The notes under the pieces were generated by a model. It was not told where the DNA came from, did no database searches, and saw nothing but the letters and a program-made list of their open reading frames with translations. From positions 47,964,374 through 48,028,373 of the forward strand of contig NC_080082.1 in NCBI RefSeq assembly GCF_949987535.1: 64,000 bases of DNA. The letters run 5' to 3'. Shown in pieces: positions 1-11,500 of this stretch (within the stretch, counting starts at the first letter, position 1; each line of letters starts with the position of its first letter). Origin of the DNA: Balaenoptera acutorostrata. Lineage: Eukaryota > Chordata > Mammalia > Artiodactyla > Balaenopteridae. The translations under genes and the position numbers were made by a program.

Positions 1-39
1 TGGCAAATTGAGGAACAGGCAGGACTGATGTGGGTGGAG

Positions 40-430
40 CAGACAGCACCAGGGGGAGGCTGGTAGAAGATGACGTCAGAGGGGGAGGCGGGGGTTGAGT
101 CTTAGTTGGTATGGTCAGGGAGTTTGGATTTTAATACTAAGTGTAGAAGAGTCATGGGGGAGGGGGTTACACAAAGGAGGGATGTATATTTTTCAGATTA
201 TTCTGTCCTCGATTTTGAGGGTAGGCGGGTTGGGGGTGGGTAGGAGTGAAGCAGGGAGATTAGCAAAAAGAGGCCAGGCGATGATGGTGGCGGTGGTTAA
301 GTAGTGGTGAGTTGAGATGTGCTTTGAAAGCAGAGCTGACCCGACTCGCTGGTGGAATGTGGGGGTGAGTGCAAGATGAAGCAAGATTCTCCCCTGTGTT
401 TCTGGTCTGATCCACTTAACGACTTGATTT
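40..430 (+). repeat. Probable ancient interspersed repeat in GPATCH1 intron 1
   Basis: G-rich sequence with gatgatggtggcggtgg and a pattern reminiscent of old mammalian repeats; class uncertain. From 430 to about 1750 I see no recognisable element beyond a poly-C run. Confidence 0.3.
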
Positions 431-1375
431 GTTTCGTAAAGCATGTATTGGATGGCTAGTAAGGTCTGATGGCAGTGCTACCCCTGTGGGAAAGACAAAG
501 GAAGTTTGGTGGGCTAGGAGTTATTTGCAGACTCTCCTTTTTTCCTACCCTGACCACACTGCCGTCAGGTTGGTTGTCCTTCTGGGACGTTGCCCCTGAT
601 TACCCTCTTATTCCCTACAAACAGTTCTAATCATTAGAAACTTATGCCAGATGCTGGCCCTGTTCCTACTGTCTGCTTACAAAAGACAGAGAAATGCTAG
701 TCTCCTGAAAGCTTCTTATGTGTTTAAAGACACCCCTTGCATTTCCTCTAAGACATCTCTGTACCACACTCAGTTTTCTAATAAATTAAGTTTAAAGTCC
801 CCTCAACCCTAATTTGTTGGAGCTTTCTTCAAGCATGGGACCAGAGTGTGGGTAGACTGGGGTCATTATTAGTATGTCCTTCATTTTAGACTGTATTTCT
901 TTACCACAATCTAAGCTCACATTAGCTTTATTAACAAACACATCATCCCATGGTCTCAAGGAATTGGTTGACAAAGATTCTTAATTTGAGGGGTTTCAAA
1001 TCTAGTTGAGAACAAAAGTATGAGGTTCACAAGTGCTAAAGTATGTGATGTAGAGAGGAAATAACCTACACAAGCTAACAGGGAAACCTGAGAAGGCAGG
1101 ATGGGACCCCTTGAAAACTGGTTAGAATTTAGGTATGCAGGAAGAGGACAGGGTTAAACATGCATGGGTGGAGGTTATTACAGCCCTGCCAAGCAGGAGT
1201 TTGTGTCATTTCTATATTTCTGGTCTCACAGTTGTTTCCTTGTGAAGTGACATATTGTAAGTCATCAACTATTTGACCTATAGTTTTCTAATTCTTCCTG
1301 TTTTGATGGTGTATAAAATCTGTGATGAAGCCTAATGGTCTAGCCAGGCTCTTGAAGTAGAATGGACTTTTCCCC

Positions 1376-1389
1376 GCCCCCCCCCCCCC
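1376..1389. repeat. Poly-C tract
   Basis: A run of C broken only near its left end by cg; simple repeat likely to vary in length. Confidence 0.7.
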
Positions 1390-1754
1390 GGCCTAAAATT
1401 ACCCTTTAACTTCTCAGTACTAGGTGTTTTTGAGGATTGATCCATTGTTTCCTAAGCACCTTGAAGTTAAAACATACTCTGACTACATTTTACAATGTAA
1501 CATACTAGACCAATAATCACTTATACCTCCTACTTTGAAGTTCTAGTGACAGGTTAGACAAACATTGGTAGAGGAGGGACTCCATTACTTAATTAAAGTT
1601 GCTGGCCCTGACAGAAAGTTTTATTGGGTAAGAGAGTGGCTGATCTGTTACACACAGACTCATAGACACATAGGCCCTCTGGCCTGGAAGGAAGGTGCCT
1701 CAGTGCTTATCTAATCTTCCCTTAGGTACATTCACTTGGCTGTAGAATTCTCCT

Positions 1755-2640
1755 CATTGCCTGCTCATCCTGCACTCAGATTAATTTAGGACCATTTTCT
1801 TCTTCCTTGTTGTGACTCGCCCACTTAAAACTATCTGTGGCTCCCAGTCACCCACAGGACATACCCCAGACCCTGCAGCACTGTGTTCCAGGCCCGCTGC
1901 ACTATCTGCCTTTTTGGTTCCATCTTCCGTGCCTTCCCTGTCCTCCAGTCAGACTAGACTACTTTCTCAAACATCTGACCTTCTCCTTTTCGACCTCCTG
2001 TTTACTGTTTACTGATGGAATTAATGCCTCTGTGGGGAATTGTGTCCCTATGTGCAGCTATCAAATGCTGCTCGCGCCTCTGGGTGACTCTGATGTTGTG
2101 GACCTTGAACATTGTCAGAACAGTTCCTATACATGCAGGTCTCCTCTGCTGGGCTCGGAGTGCCCTGGGAACAGGGACGGAGTTGTATTCAGTTTTCCAC
2201 ACCCAGCATCTAGAACAGGGCTGCTTCCACGGAAAGGCCCTCAGTAAACTTCTGGTGGGGAACAAGTAAAGGACAGAATGGGTTGTGTCCCTGACTTGGA
2301 GGCAGAGTTGAGATCTGATTTCAGCTTTGTGCTTATTAGCCGTGGACCTTAGGGCACTTACTTAATCAGAGCATCCTTATCAGGGTATGATAAATGAGAT
2401 AATACTATTAGTAACAGTAATTATAATAGGACCTGGCTAAAATGCCACTTCCTCCCCGGAGTTTTCCTGTGCTGTGGTTAGAGGCGGCTCCTCCTCCTCA
2501 GGAGCCCTGTGGGACCTGGTCAGCCACACCGCTTGGCCCTCATCATCTGCTGTCCGGTTCTATCTAGTTGTCTGCAGATCTTGTCTCCCCTTTCAGCTCA
2601 GGAGTACCTGGAGAACAGAGCAAGAACAGAACCTCGCATT
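1755..2640 (+). repeat. L2 LINE relic (3' part), diverged
   Basis: Pyrimidine-rich sequence with L2-type landmarks (tatctgtggctcccagtcaccc, ctcaggagtacctggagaacagagc) in the order expected for the L2 3' region. Heavily mutated; the small open frames here are not genes. Confidence 0.5.
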
Positions 2641-2670
2641 GGAAGGACCTGTCCTCTCTCCCCTTAACCC

Positions 2671-2885
2671 AGTGGTTCTCAACCAGGGATGAATTTGCCC
2701 CACTAAGGGACATTTGGCAATGTCTGGAGACATTTTTGGTTGTCATGCTTTTTCGGGATGGGGGCATTACTGGCATCTGGTGTGACAGGCTAGGGATGCT
2801 GCTAACCACTGAACAAGACAGTCCCCCACAACTAAGAATCATCCAGTACAAGCTGTCAATAGTGCTGAGGCTGAGGAGCTCCACC
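2671..2885 (+). mobile_element. MER5A-like hAT MITE
   Basis: Contains cagtggttctcaaccaggg, gggacatttggcaatgtctg and ggcatctggtg in the MER5A order, ending gtcaatagtgctgaggctgag. Non-autonomous DNA transposon, ancient. Confidence 0.8.
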
Positions 2886-3039
2886 TTAGCCAGGAATCGT
2901 GCCAGGTGCACGTGCAGTAAAGGAGCATGTGTACTGTATTTTCTAAGAAATGGTGAAAATCTTGGACTGTGGGACCTGAGTTGTAATTCAGTTCTTTAGA
3001 ACGAAATGAAATTGTAGTGATATTAACCAAGCTTTGCTA

Positions 3040-3250
3040 TGGCCAGGGGCTGTGCTCAGTTCTCTGCGCATGGTTTTTAATCCTCCGCACCATCCCACAA
3101 GGTGACTTCGGTTATTATCCTAATTTTATAGTTGTGGAGACTGGGGCTTAGAGAGATCAAAAAACTTGCCTATAATCACAAAGCTAGCAAGTAGGAGGGT
3201 AGGGGGATTTGAACCCAGATCTCCTGTCTTCAGAACCCTCTTGATTACCC
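3040..3250 (+). repeat. MIR SINE
   Basis: Core features gcttagagagatcaaaaaac, cacaaagctagcaagtagg and tttgaacccagatctcctg match the MIR 3' half. Confidence 0.75.
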
Positions 3251-3463
3251 TGCTGTGAGTTATATTCTAGAAATGACCTAAAGCCTCGGTAAGCTACAAG
3301 TAAGAATTTAGGGCTATGAGGCTAGACATCTCTTTACTTTTTGTTCCACTATCCAGAAATAGTAACTGGCTTAATTATTGAAGTAACAGGTATACATGGG
3401 CTTTAGGATACATCTTACCTACTGTATGTACTACTATTACTATAACAGCAGTAGGAGCTAGGG

Positions 3464-3827
3464 TACTTCCCTGGTGGCCCAGTGGTAAAGAATCCGCCTT
3501 ACAATGCAGGGTACGCAGTTTTGATCCCTGGTCAGGGAACTAAGATCCCACATGCCGCGGGACAACTAAGCCCGAGCGCCACAACTACTGAGCTCGCGCG
3601 CCTCAACTAGGGAGCCTGCGTGCCGCAAACTGCAGAGCCCACGCACCCTGGAGCCCTGTGCCACAACTAGAGAAGAGAAAACCTGCACGCCACAACTAGA
3701 GAGAAGCCCATGCACCTCAACAAAAGACCCCATATGCTGCAACGAAGATCCCCGTGTGCTGCAACAAAGACCTGACGCAGCCAAAAAAATAATAAAAAAT
3801 ACGTAAATAAAATAAATTTAAAAAAAG
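3464..3827 (+). mobile_element. CHR-type SINE (long form)
   Basis: tRNA-derived head (ttccctggtggcccagtgg ... ttgatccctgg), repeated cacaactag-type body and cagccaaaaaaataat tail. Flanks share agctag-like imperfect duplications. Confidence 0.9.
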
Positions 3828-3854
3828 AGCAGCTAGTACATTAAATGTGTTTAT

Positions 3855-4105
3855 TGTGGGTCCCTCTTTTTGCTAAGCACTTTACAGGCATTATCTGATC
3901 CAATTTGCATAACAACTCTATGAAATAGATATTACTATTAATGTCCCATTTTACAGATGAGGAAATTGAGGCACAGAGAGGCTTAAGATGACCAAAGTCC
4001 CTAGTATAGGTGACCAAAGTGCTAGTAAAGGTGGGCTTAGCTTTAAAATCCAGAGTGCCATGACTCTCAACCCCAAGCGCTTAACTACTGTCTAACTTGC
4101 TTTCA
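3855..4105 (+). repeat. MIR SINE
   Basis: gctaagcactttacaggcat, ccattttacagatgaggaaa and aggcacagagaggcttaag are MIR signatures. Confidence 0.8.
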
Positions 4106-4784
4106 GTAGTGAATGTTTGAAAATAACTTGATGGTTACTTTTTGTTTTAAATAGATTCAGAAGTTTTAATTAGAACTGATAAAATTAGGCAGTAATTTGT
4201 GTCATGAAACTTGAAACCTAAGGAAATTTTTAGGTGAGCCTAAAATGTTCTAAGTTCCTTTTCGTTGGTCTTATTTAGCACCCCAGCCCTTTTCAGCCAA
4301 GTAAGTAAAGGAATAAGCTTAAAGAACAGTAATTACGACACCAGGAAAGTCCCAGAAATAAGGAAACTCAAGATTTGGGGAAAACGGGCAATGCCAATGG
4401 AAAAATTCTGGAGTCGGGGATGCTGTGAATTTCCAGAAGAGAAAACCTCTGCACACCATGTGCCACCCCAGCAGCTTGCCTACTTTACTGCCAGCAGATT
4501 TCACCTCCATCTCTGAACCCTTCGCCCTATAACTCAGTTTTCATAATGGAATTTAGTGGGAAAAGCAGGCCATTTTTGCTAAAACATATTTCTAATATAA
4601 ATAAGAGATCTTGTTTTCTAAACTACATCAGCTACTAAGGTCTAGGAATAGCAACTTAATTAAACTTGTTATATTTGAAGTTACAAGAAGTGAACAATGC
4701 GTTCTGTTAAAGAAATGATCTTTTCCTTAAATCCTCTCTAACCCACCATCACCTTCTGTCCCATTCAAAATATTACCTTTTCAG

Positions 4785-4919
4785 GCGAGAGACCAAAGAA
4801 ACCAATTCCTCTTCAGGATCAGACTGTCCGAGACGAAAAAGGAAGGTATAAACGATTTCATGGAGCCTTCAGTGGAGGTTTCTCTGCTGGTTACTTCAAC
4901 ACCGTTGGCTCAAAAGAAG
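4785..4919 (+). CDS. GPATCH1: GPATCH1 coding exon 2
   Basis: Acceptor ttttcag, donor g|gtagga. Begins with the last two bases of a Gly codon (residue 25) and encodes residues 26-69, including [19 protein letters not shown], the conserved N-terminal block of GPATCH1. Ends one base into the Gly codon of GW, completed by exon 3. Confidence 0.96.
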
Positions 4920-5538
4920 GTAGGATTTCCCTACTTGTAGCTACTATATCGCTAAAGCAAATGATTGAAATACCGTAGGAGTTCTGCTCCCCTCCCTCAC
5001 CTCTCCCTTTTAAAAAAACTTTAAAAAACATTTTAGTACATACACTGTAGTCTTTTGTGTTCTTTGAATGTTTGCAATGTTTCCAGAGACAACTTGTGTG
5101 TTGTTCATTGATTACAACCTGAAGGTGAGAGAGTTTTCTTTGACTTTAAAGAAAAAAAATAGATATGTCATAACCAAATGATTAAATGATAATAAGGACT
5201 TCTGTTTTATACTGTATCTTGCCACACACTCAGTGCTCTCACACAGATTCACTCAGGTAATCATCGTCTCACATGACTCCGTGCCTAAGGAGGGCAGGTG
5301 TCCCAGCTGTTTTGTGGCTGAGGACCCTGCGGGTCCCAACACTGGGTTCCACAGCGTCACTTGTCAGTACATGTTCTCCACCTGGAGAAAAGTCAGTCAC
5401 ATTTTCCACATTATGCAATATAATAAGTTCTGTATTGTTTAAAGTAATATATGTTGGGAATTCCCTGGCAGGCTTCCACTGCAGTGGGCACGGGTTCAAT
5501 CCCTGGTTGGGGAACTAAGATCCCGCGTGCTGCGCAGC

Positions 5539-5571
<33 letters not shown>

Positions 5572-8500
5572 GGAATGTATATTTTTAAAAAACATTTTAA
5601 CACAGAAACTGGAAGAAAATGTCATGTATATCAAATACAAATGAAGATGACTGATTAACTCACATAGCAGTTATTAAGAACAAGATGAGCCAGATCTTTT
5701 GTATATATTTTTAAAAGTAACTCATACATAACAATGATAGTAGGGACTTGCCTGGTGGTCCAGTGGTAAAGAATCCGCCTTACAATGCAGGGGTACGCGG
5801 GTTCGATCCCTGGTCAGGAAACTAAGATCCCACATGCCACGGAGCAACTAAGCCTGCGTACCACAACTACAGAGCCCATGCGCCCTGAAGTCCATGCGCC
5901 ACAACTAGAGAGAAGCCCACGCGCCACAACGAAAGATCCCACATGCGGAAACTAACACCCAATGCAGCCAAAAATAAATAAAATAAATAAATAAATAAAA
6001 ATAATAAATCTAAGAAAAAATGACGATAGTAAAATAAAGATGAAACATAATACAAGAAAGGGGTGGGGGAAGGCATGTAAGAGAAATAATTAGGGTAAAT
6101 AAGATGGTTAAAGTTCAGTATCCAGAATGTATAAAGATCAGTTCAATGAACAAATGATCAAAGTATTTGAACAGTTTACTCCAGAGGAGATAGAAATGCT
6201 GCATGGAATATTCAGCCTTATTATTAAGAAAAGCAAAGTAAGGTAACTAAGGCACTATTAAAGTAGCACACTTATTAAAATGTTAAAAATGGCAGTAGAA
6301 ATTGTGAGGAAAGAAGTACACGAATACATTGCTGATTGTTATAATTATGGCTGTGCTGTATATTATAATTGAAAAGTAAGACCAGCTCAAATGATTAGTC
6401 ATCACAAGTAGACTGTGATATGTTAACACACTGGAATATCTCTTTACCATTAAGAGTGACAGATTCAGGTCCTGTGCAGGTACAGGGCAAAGACTATAGA
6501 CATCCAAAGTGGAGGAAGGTGCTGGGCCAGGGTATCGCCTGGAAGAGCTGGTCTTCACTGTCCTGGGGTTTCTCCCAAGTTGGCCTACAAGGCTGCTCTA
6601 CCCACCTACCAAGAATAGGTCTGCCCCATACTCCTCAGCTCCCCAGGACTCTGGTAGGAAGTCAGAAGGAGGTGTGCCACTCTTAGAGAAGACTGAAAAA
6701 GTGTATCTTAGAGGGTTACAGATACATTTGACCTCTGGGGCATTTTCTCTCTGTAGGCACAGCACATGCTTGGTTACCATGGGTGGGGAACAGGGGTGTT
6801 AGTTATAGGTCTCAGGTATTTGATGGAATTGGGGGCCTGGTATGGTCATCGCCTGCCCTTAGACTAACCAGGTTGAATCCTTTCATGGCCGACTAATGTA
6901 CCCTGACATACTGTTTCTTTGATATGTTAGTATGTTGGTGTATATTGCTGTCCTGGTGGTCTCAGAGTGGCCCTGCCTTATAAGGTGACCTTGCATCTTT
7001 TTTGCTGAGATCTACTTGTGTTCCTTTCACAGTTTAACTTTCAATGTATCGTTTTATTTCTCTTGGTTGCAAATTCTTATGGGGAAACCTTACTGTACCC
7101 ACTAAGTTCTGACAACAGGGCATATGGGGGTTAATAAGTTTATGTGGCCTAATTGTGTCTATGTGAGCAGTGAGATGAGAAGTAGCTAAGAGTTTGTAGT
7201 TACTGGAGGTTTCAGGTCCACATGTGTTACTTAATTATTTGGTTATAAACCAAAATACCATCTGGGATTGTAATGTTCTAAACTCTTTTCTTTCAAGGAT
7301 GGACACCCTCTTCCTTTGTGTCTTCACGACAGAACAGAGCAGACAAATCTGTTTTTGGTCCCGAAGATTTTATGGATGAAGAGGTGGGTGTGCAGAACTT
7401 TAACTGCCAGTTAGCCGGTGAGATGTGGGCGGTTGGTTGCTGTAGCACCTTCTCTCTCCCCAGAAAGTTCAGTGTATGATTTCCTCTTTGTTTGTAAGAC
7501 TTTATCTTTTTGGTATTTGGACTCCATGGTGCCCTGTACATCAGTGGATTCTTGTTCGTTGGCACAGTGCCTTAACTGGCTGGTGCCAGTTTCTGAAGTC
7601 AAGAGTGTAAGGGGGGCTTCCGTGGTGGCGCAGTGGTTAAGAATCCACCTGCCAACGCAGGGGACACGGGTTCGAGCCCTGGTCCGGGAAGATCCCACAT
7701 GCCGCGGAGCAACTAAGCCCGTGTGCCACCACTACTGAGCCTGCGCTCTAGAGCCTGTGAGCCACAACTACGGAGCCCACATGCCACAGCTACCGAAGCC
7801 CGTGTGCCTAGAGCCCGTGCTCCGCAACAAGAGAAGCCACCGCAATGAGGAGCCCGCGCACTGCAACGAAGAGTAGCCCCCGCTCGCCGCAACTAGAGAA
7901 AGCCTGCGTGCAGCAACGAAGACCCAACACAGCCAAAAATAAATAAATAAATAAATAAATAAATTTAAAAAAAAAAAAAAAAAGAGTGTAAGGGGAAGGT
8001 CATATACAGGCAAATTTACTTGAAAAAGCCCCAACTGCCCCAAAAGTGCAGTGTCTGTCAAGCTGAGTCCACAGCCTTCCATGGTGACTCTTTTTTTAAA
8101 AAATTTTCCACATAATTAAAAAAATTTTTTTATTTTATATTGGAGTATAGTTGATTAACAGTGTTGTGTTGTGTTAGTTTCAGGTGTACAACAAAGTGAT
8201 TCAGTTATACATATATGTGTGTGTATTCTTTTTCAAGTTCTTTTCCCATTTAGGTTACTACAGAATATTAGGTAGCGTTCCCTGTGCTATACAGTAGGTC
8301 CTTGTTGGTTATCTCTTTTAAATATAGCAGTGTGTACACGTCAATCCCAAACTCCCAATCTATCCCTCCCCCTCTCCTTCCCCCTTGGTAATCATAAATT
8401 CGTTCTCTAAGTCACGGTGACTCTTAGGCACACTGCAGTTTAAGGAGGAGTGAGTGACTAGACTAGAGAAAGGAGTGAAAGAAGCCCTGTGCAGGCATCT

Positions 8501-11500
8501 GGGCGCCTCATTAAAGTGACCATGACCGCCCGCTTCTTAGGGGTAAACGGTGGGGGGTTTCTAAAGTGGTCCTACCGGCCTGCAGCCTGGGCTACATTTT
8601 CTGGTAAAATTAAGCCTCTCTTACCTTAAAACCTAGTCATGGGTTCACTTGTGATAAAGATTAAGTAAAATACCTACCTGAGCATGTTTTAGGCTGCAGG
8701 TAAGTGGCAAGGGGTGGTCCCCTTCCTGTTTGACTAGCAGAATCTATGAGGAAACATATCTCATGGAACAGGAAGTCCAGATGTCAGCAAGGCCCCAGGC
8801 TCTCAGGTACCTTCTGCACGTCAGCTTGTCCTTCCACAATCTCATTATCCAGTGGGAAGGAGGACTTTCTTCTTGGAATCTTTCCTTGAGAGCAAAGAAA
8901 CCATCTGGTGGATTTTCCCTCACATCGGCTCCAGTGAATTGTTCTACAAGCCCGTTCTTAAAGCAGTCCCTGGTGAGGAAGATGGGATCAGGATGACTGG
9001 CTTAGGCAAGATGTGAGCCCCACTCCCTAACCCTCCCCTGCCCCAACACATCCCCCCCAGGGACATCACTCCTGAAGGGCATGGTGGTGCAGAGCCAGGC
9101 CGGTGCCTGGACAGCATCAGGGCTCCGTGGGGAGAGCGGGAGGGGCTGTGGCTGCTGGACACACAGCGGATGGTACTTAGCTCTAAGCCTGGCACAGAGG
9201 TGCCCCTGAATGCTTGCTGACTGTGCCTCTAAGACCTATTCCCCCTTCACACTGACCTTTGAGGTATTGTCCAAGAAGAACAAAGAACAGAACACTTCCT
9301 TCCTGTCTTCCTAGCTTGGCAGTGCCTGTTGTGGCTTCACTGAGTGGCCACTGTCGTGCCCCTGTCCTCGGGCACTGGCCTTAGCTTATCCAAAGTCAGG
9401 GCGTAAAATCAGCTGCTCTGCTGATCCCTAACTCAATTTTGTAGTTTTAACTTTTTAATTTTTTTAATTATTTATTTATTTATTTATTTATGGCTGTGTT
9501 GAGTCTTCGTCTCTGTGCGAGGGCTTTCTCCAGTTGCGGCAAGCGGGGGCCACTCTTCATCGCGGTGTGCGGGCCTCTCACTATCGCGGCCTCTCTTGTT
9601 GTGGAGCACAGGCTCCAAACGCGCAGGCTCAGTAATTGTGGCTCACGGGCCTAGCCGCTCCGCGGCATGTGGGATCTTCCCAGACCAGGGCTCGAACCCG
9701 TGTCCCCTGCATTAGCAGGCAGATTCTCAACCACTGCGCCACCAGGGAAGCCCCCAACTTACTTTTTTTTTTTTTTTTTAAGTAATAAAGCTGTGTAATG
9801 TATCATGTTTAATCACTTTCCAAATAATGTAAGTCATTCTGTTTGAATTTTTTTTTTTTTTTTTAAGGATCTTAGTGAATTTGGGATAGCACCTAAAGCG
9901 ATTGTTACCACAGATGATTTTGCTTCTAAAACCAAAGATCGAATACGAGAAAAGGCCAGGCAGTTAGCAGCGGCTACTGCCCCTATTCCTGGCGCCACTT
10001 TGCTTGATGACTTCATAACACCAGCGAAGTAAGAAGAATTTAATTCTGACTTTTCTGATCTTGGCATCACTGCCTTGCATATGTGTGATGATCTTACTTA
10101 GGGACAGTTTGGTTGCAAGTAGGAGAAGCCCTCTCAGCCTAGCTTGAGTACAAAAGGGGGTTTTGCCAAAAGGACCTTGCGCTGTTACCACATGCAGTGC
10201 TCTAGAGCTCCAGGCACTGGCTGTGTTAGTGAGACTCATGGCAGCTGGAGAGCTATTAGGAACTGGGGTGACTTCCCTCTCAGCCCCTGCCTCACAAGCC
10301 TTAAGGGCTCTCTCCTCATTCTACCCTCTTTCTGCATACTTCCTTGTTCTGCTCCTGGGTATGTGGCCTGTTGTGGCAGCCTCAGACCATCGTGGTTTCC
10401 CAGGCCACATGTTTGGCATCTATGTGCCCATCCCAAAGGCCTGGGAGAGGGGGCATCTGATCAGCTTCCCCAGGTCCAGTCAGCTGTGGTGGGAACAGCA
10501 GGGCCACGCAGTTCTAATAGGGATGGGGGAAAGGGCTGAGGCATGACAGGTATATGAGCTGCTTATTTCCTACTGTTTGTTAGTGTTTTAAAAAGAAGTT
10601 CATTTTCAATGCCTTGATATCCTAGGCTATCTGTTGGTTTTGAATTGCTAAGAAAAATGGGTTGGAAGGAAGGACAAGGAATTGGTCCTCGAGTAAAGAG
10701 AAGACCACGCCGACAGAAACCTGGTATGTGTACTGATTGTCATTAACTCTACAGCAGACTTTTTGATGACTACATGTTTCTGGAAGTAAGATTGCTGGGT
10801 CAAGCAGTGTGCACGTATTTTAAGGTTTTTTGTGTGTAATGCACAATAACTTTCTGGAAGGACTGTACCAGTTTACCTTCCCACCAGCAACATATGAAAG
10901 TTCTTGTTTCCTACTTTTGCCAAAACTGTATTATAGCTTAACATGATTATTTTCTATTATTCCTGTCCCTTGGTCTCCCCAGCCAGACTGTGAACTCTTG
11001 GAGGCAGCAGTACTTTCTTTCAGGTTCTCTGTGGTTCTGGGCAATAGTGGTTACTCACCATGTGCATCATTGCCAGAGTGCAGGTGGGGCAGGGGCTGGT
11101 GGAAAACAATCCCTGAGTGTTCAGTGTCCGACTCTAAAGCTGTAGCGTCTTTTACAGGCTCAGCCGTCTACCCCTGAAGAGTGTCAGTGAATCAGGTTTC
11201 TGTAATTTTAGTCACCTCTGACTAATGCATTTGAAATCTCTTTTATAGATCCTGGTGTAAAAATCTATGGCTGCGCATTACCCCCTGGAGGCTCTGAAGG
11301 ATCTGAGGTATTGTATGGGATGATTGACCTTCAATTTGGCCCGGTAGCACCTGTTACTTTATGAGCGTGAAATTTAGGTTTGGAAAATTTTAGAAATCAG
11401 TCAGATCACATTATAGGGAAATACCCATACCCTAAAAATGTCCTCATTATGTCAGATACTGTATTTAGCAACATGCCAGCCCCATAGATGTCCCAAGTCT

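Noticed and set aside
1..4784. GPATCH1 exon 1 inside the window
   Set aside because: No CpG-rich first exon, no ATG followed by an acidic start that fits the family, and no donor to join exon 2 in frame. The exon is taken to lie upstream.
7615..7700. tRNA gene
   Set aside because: The A- and B-box-like sequences belong to the tRNA-derived head of CHR SINEs; no cloverleaf with a functional anticodon was seen here or in other copies.
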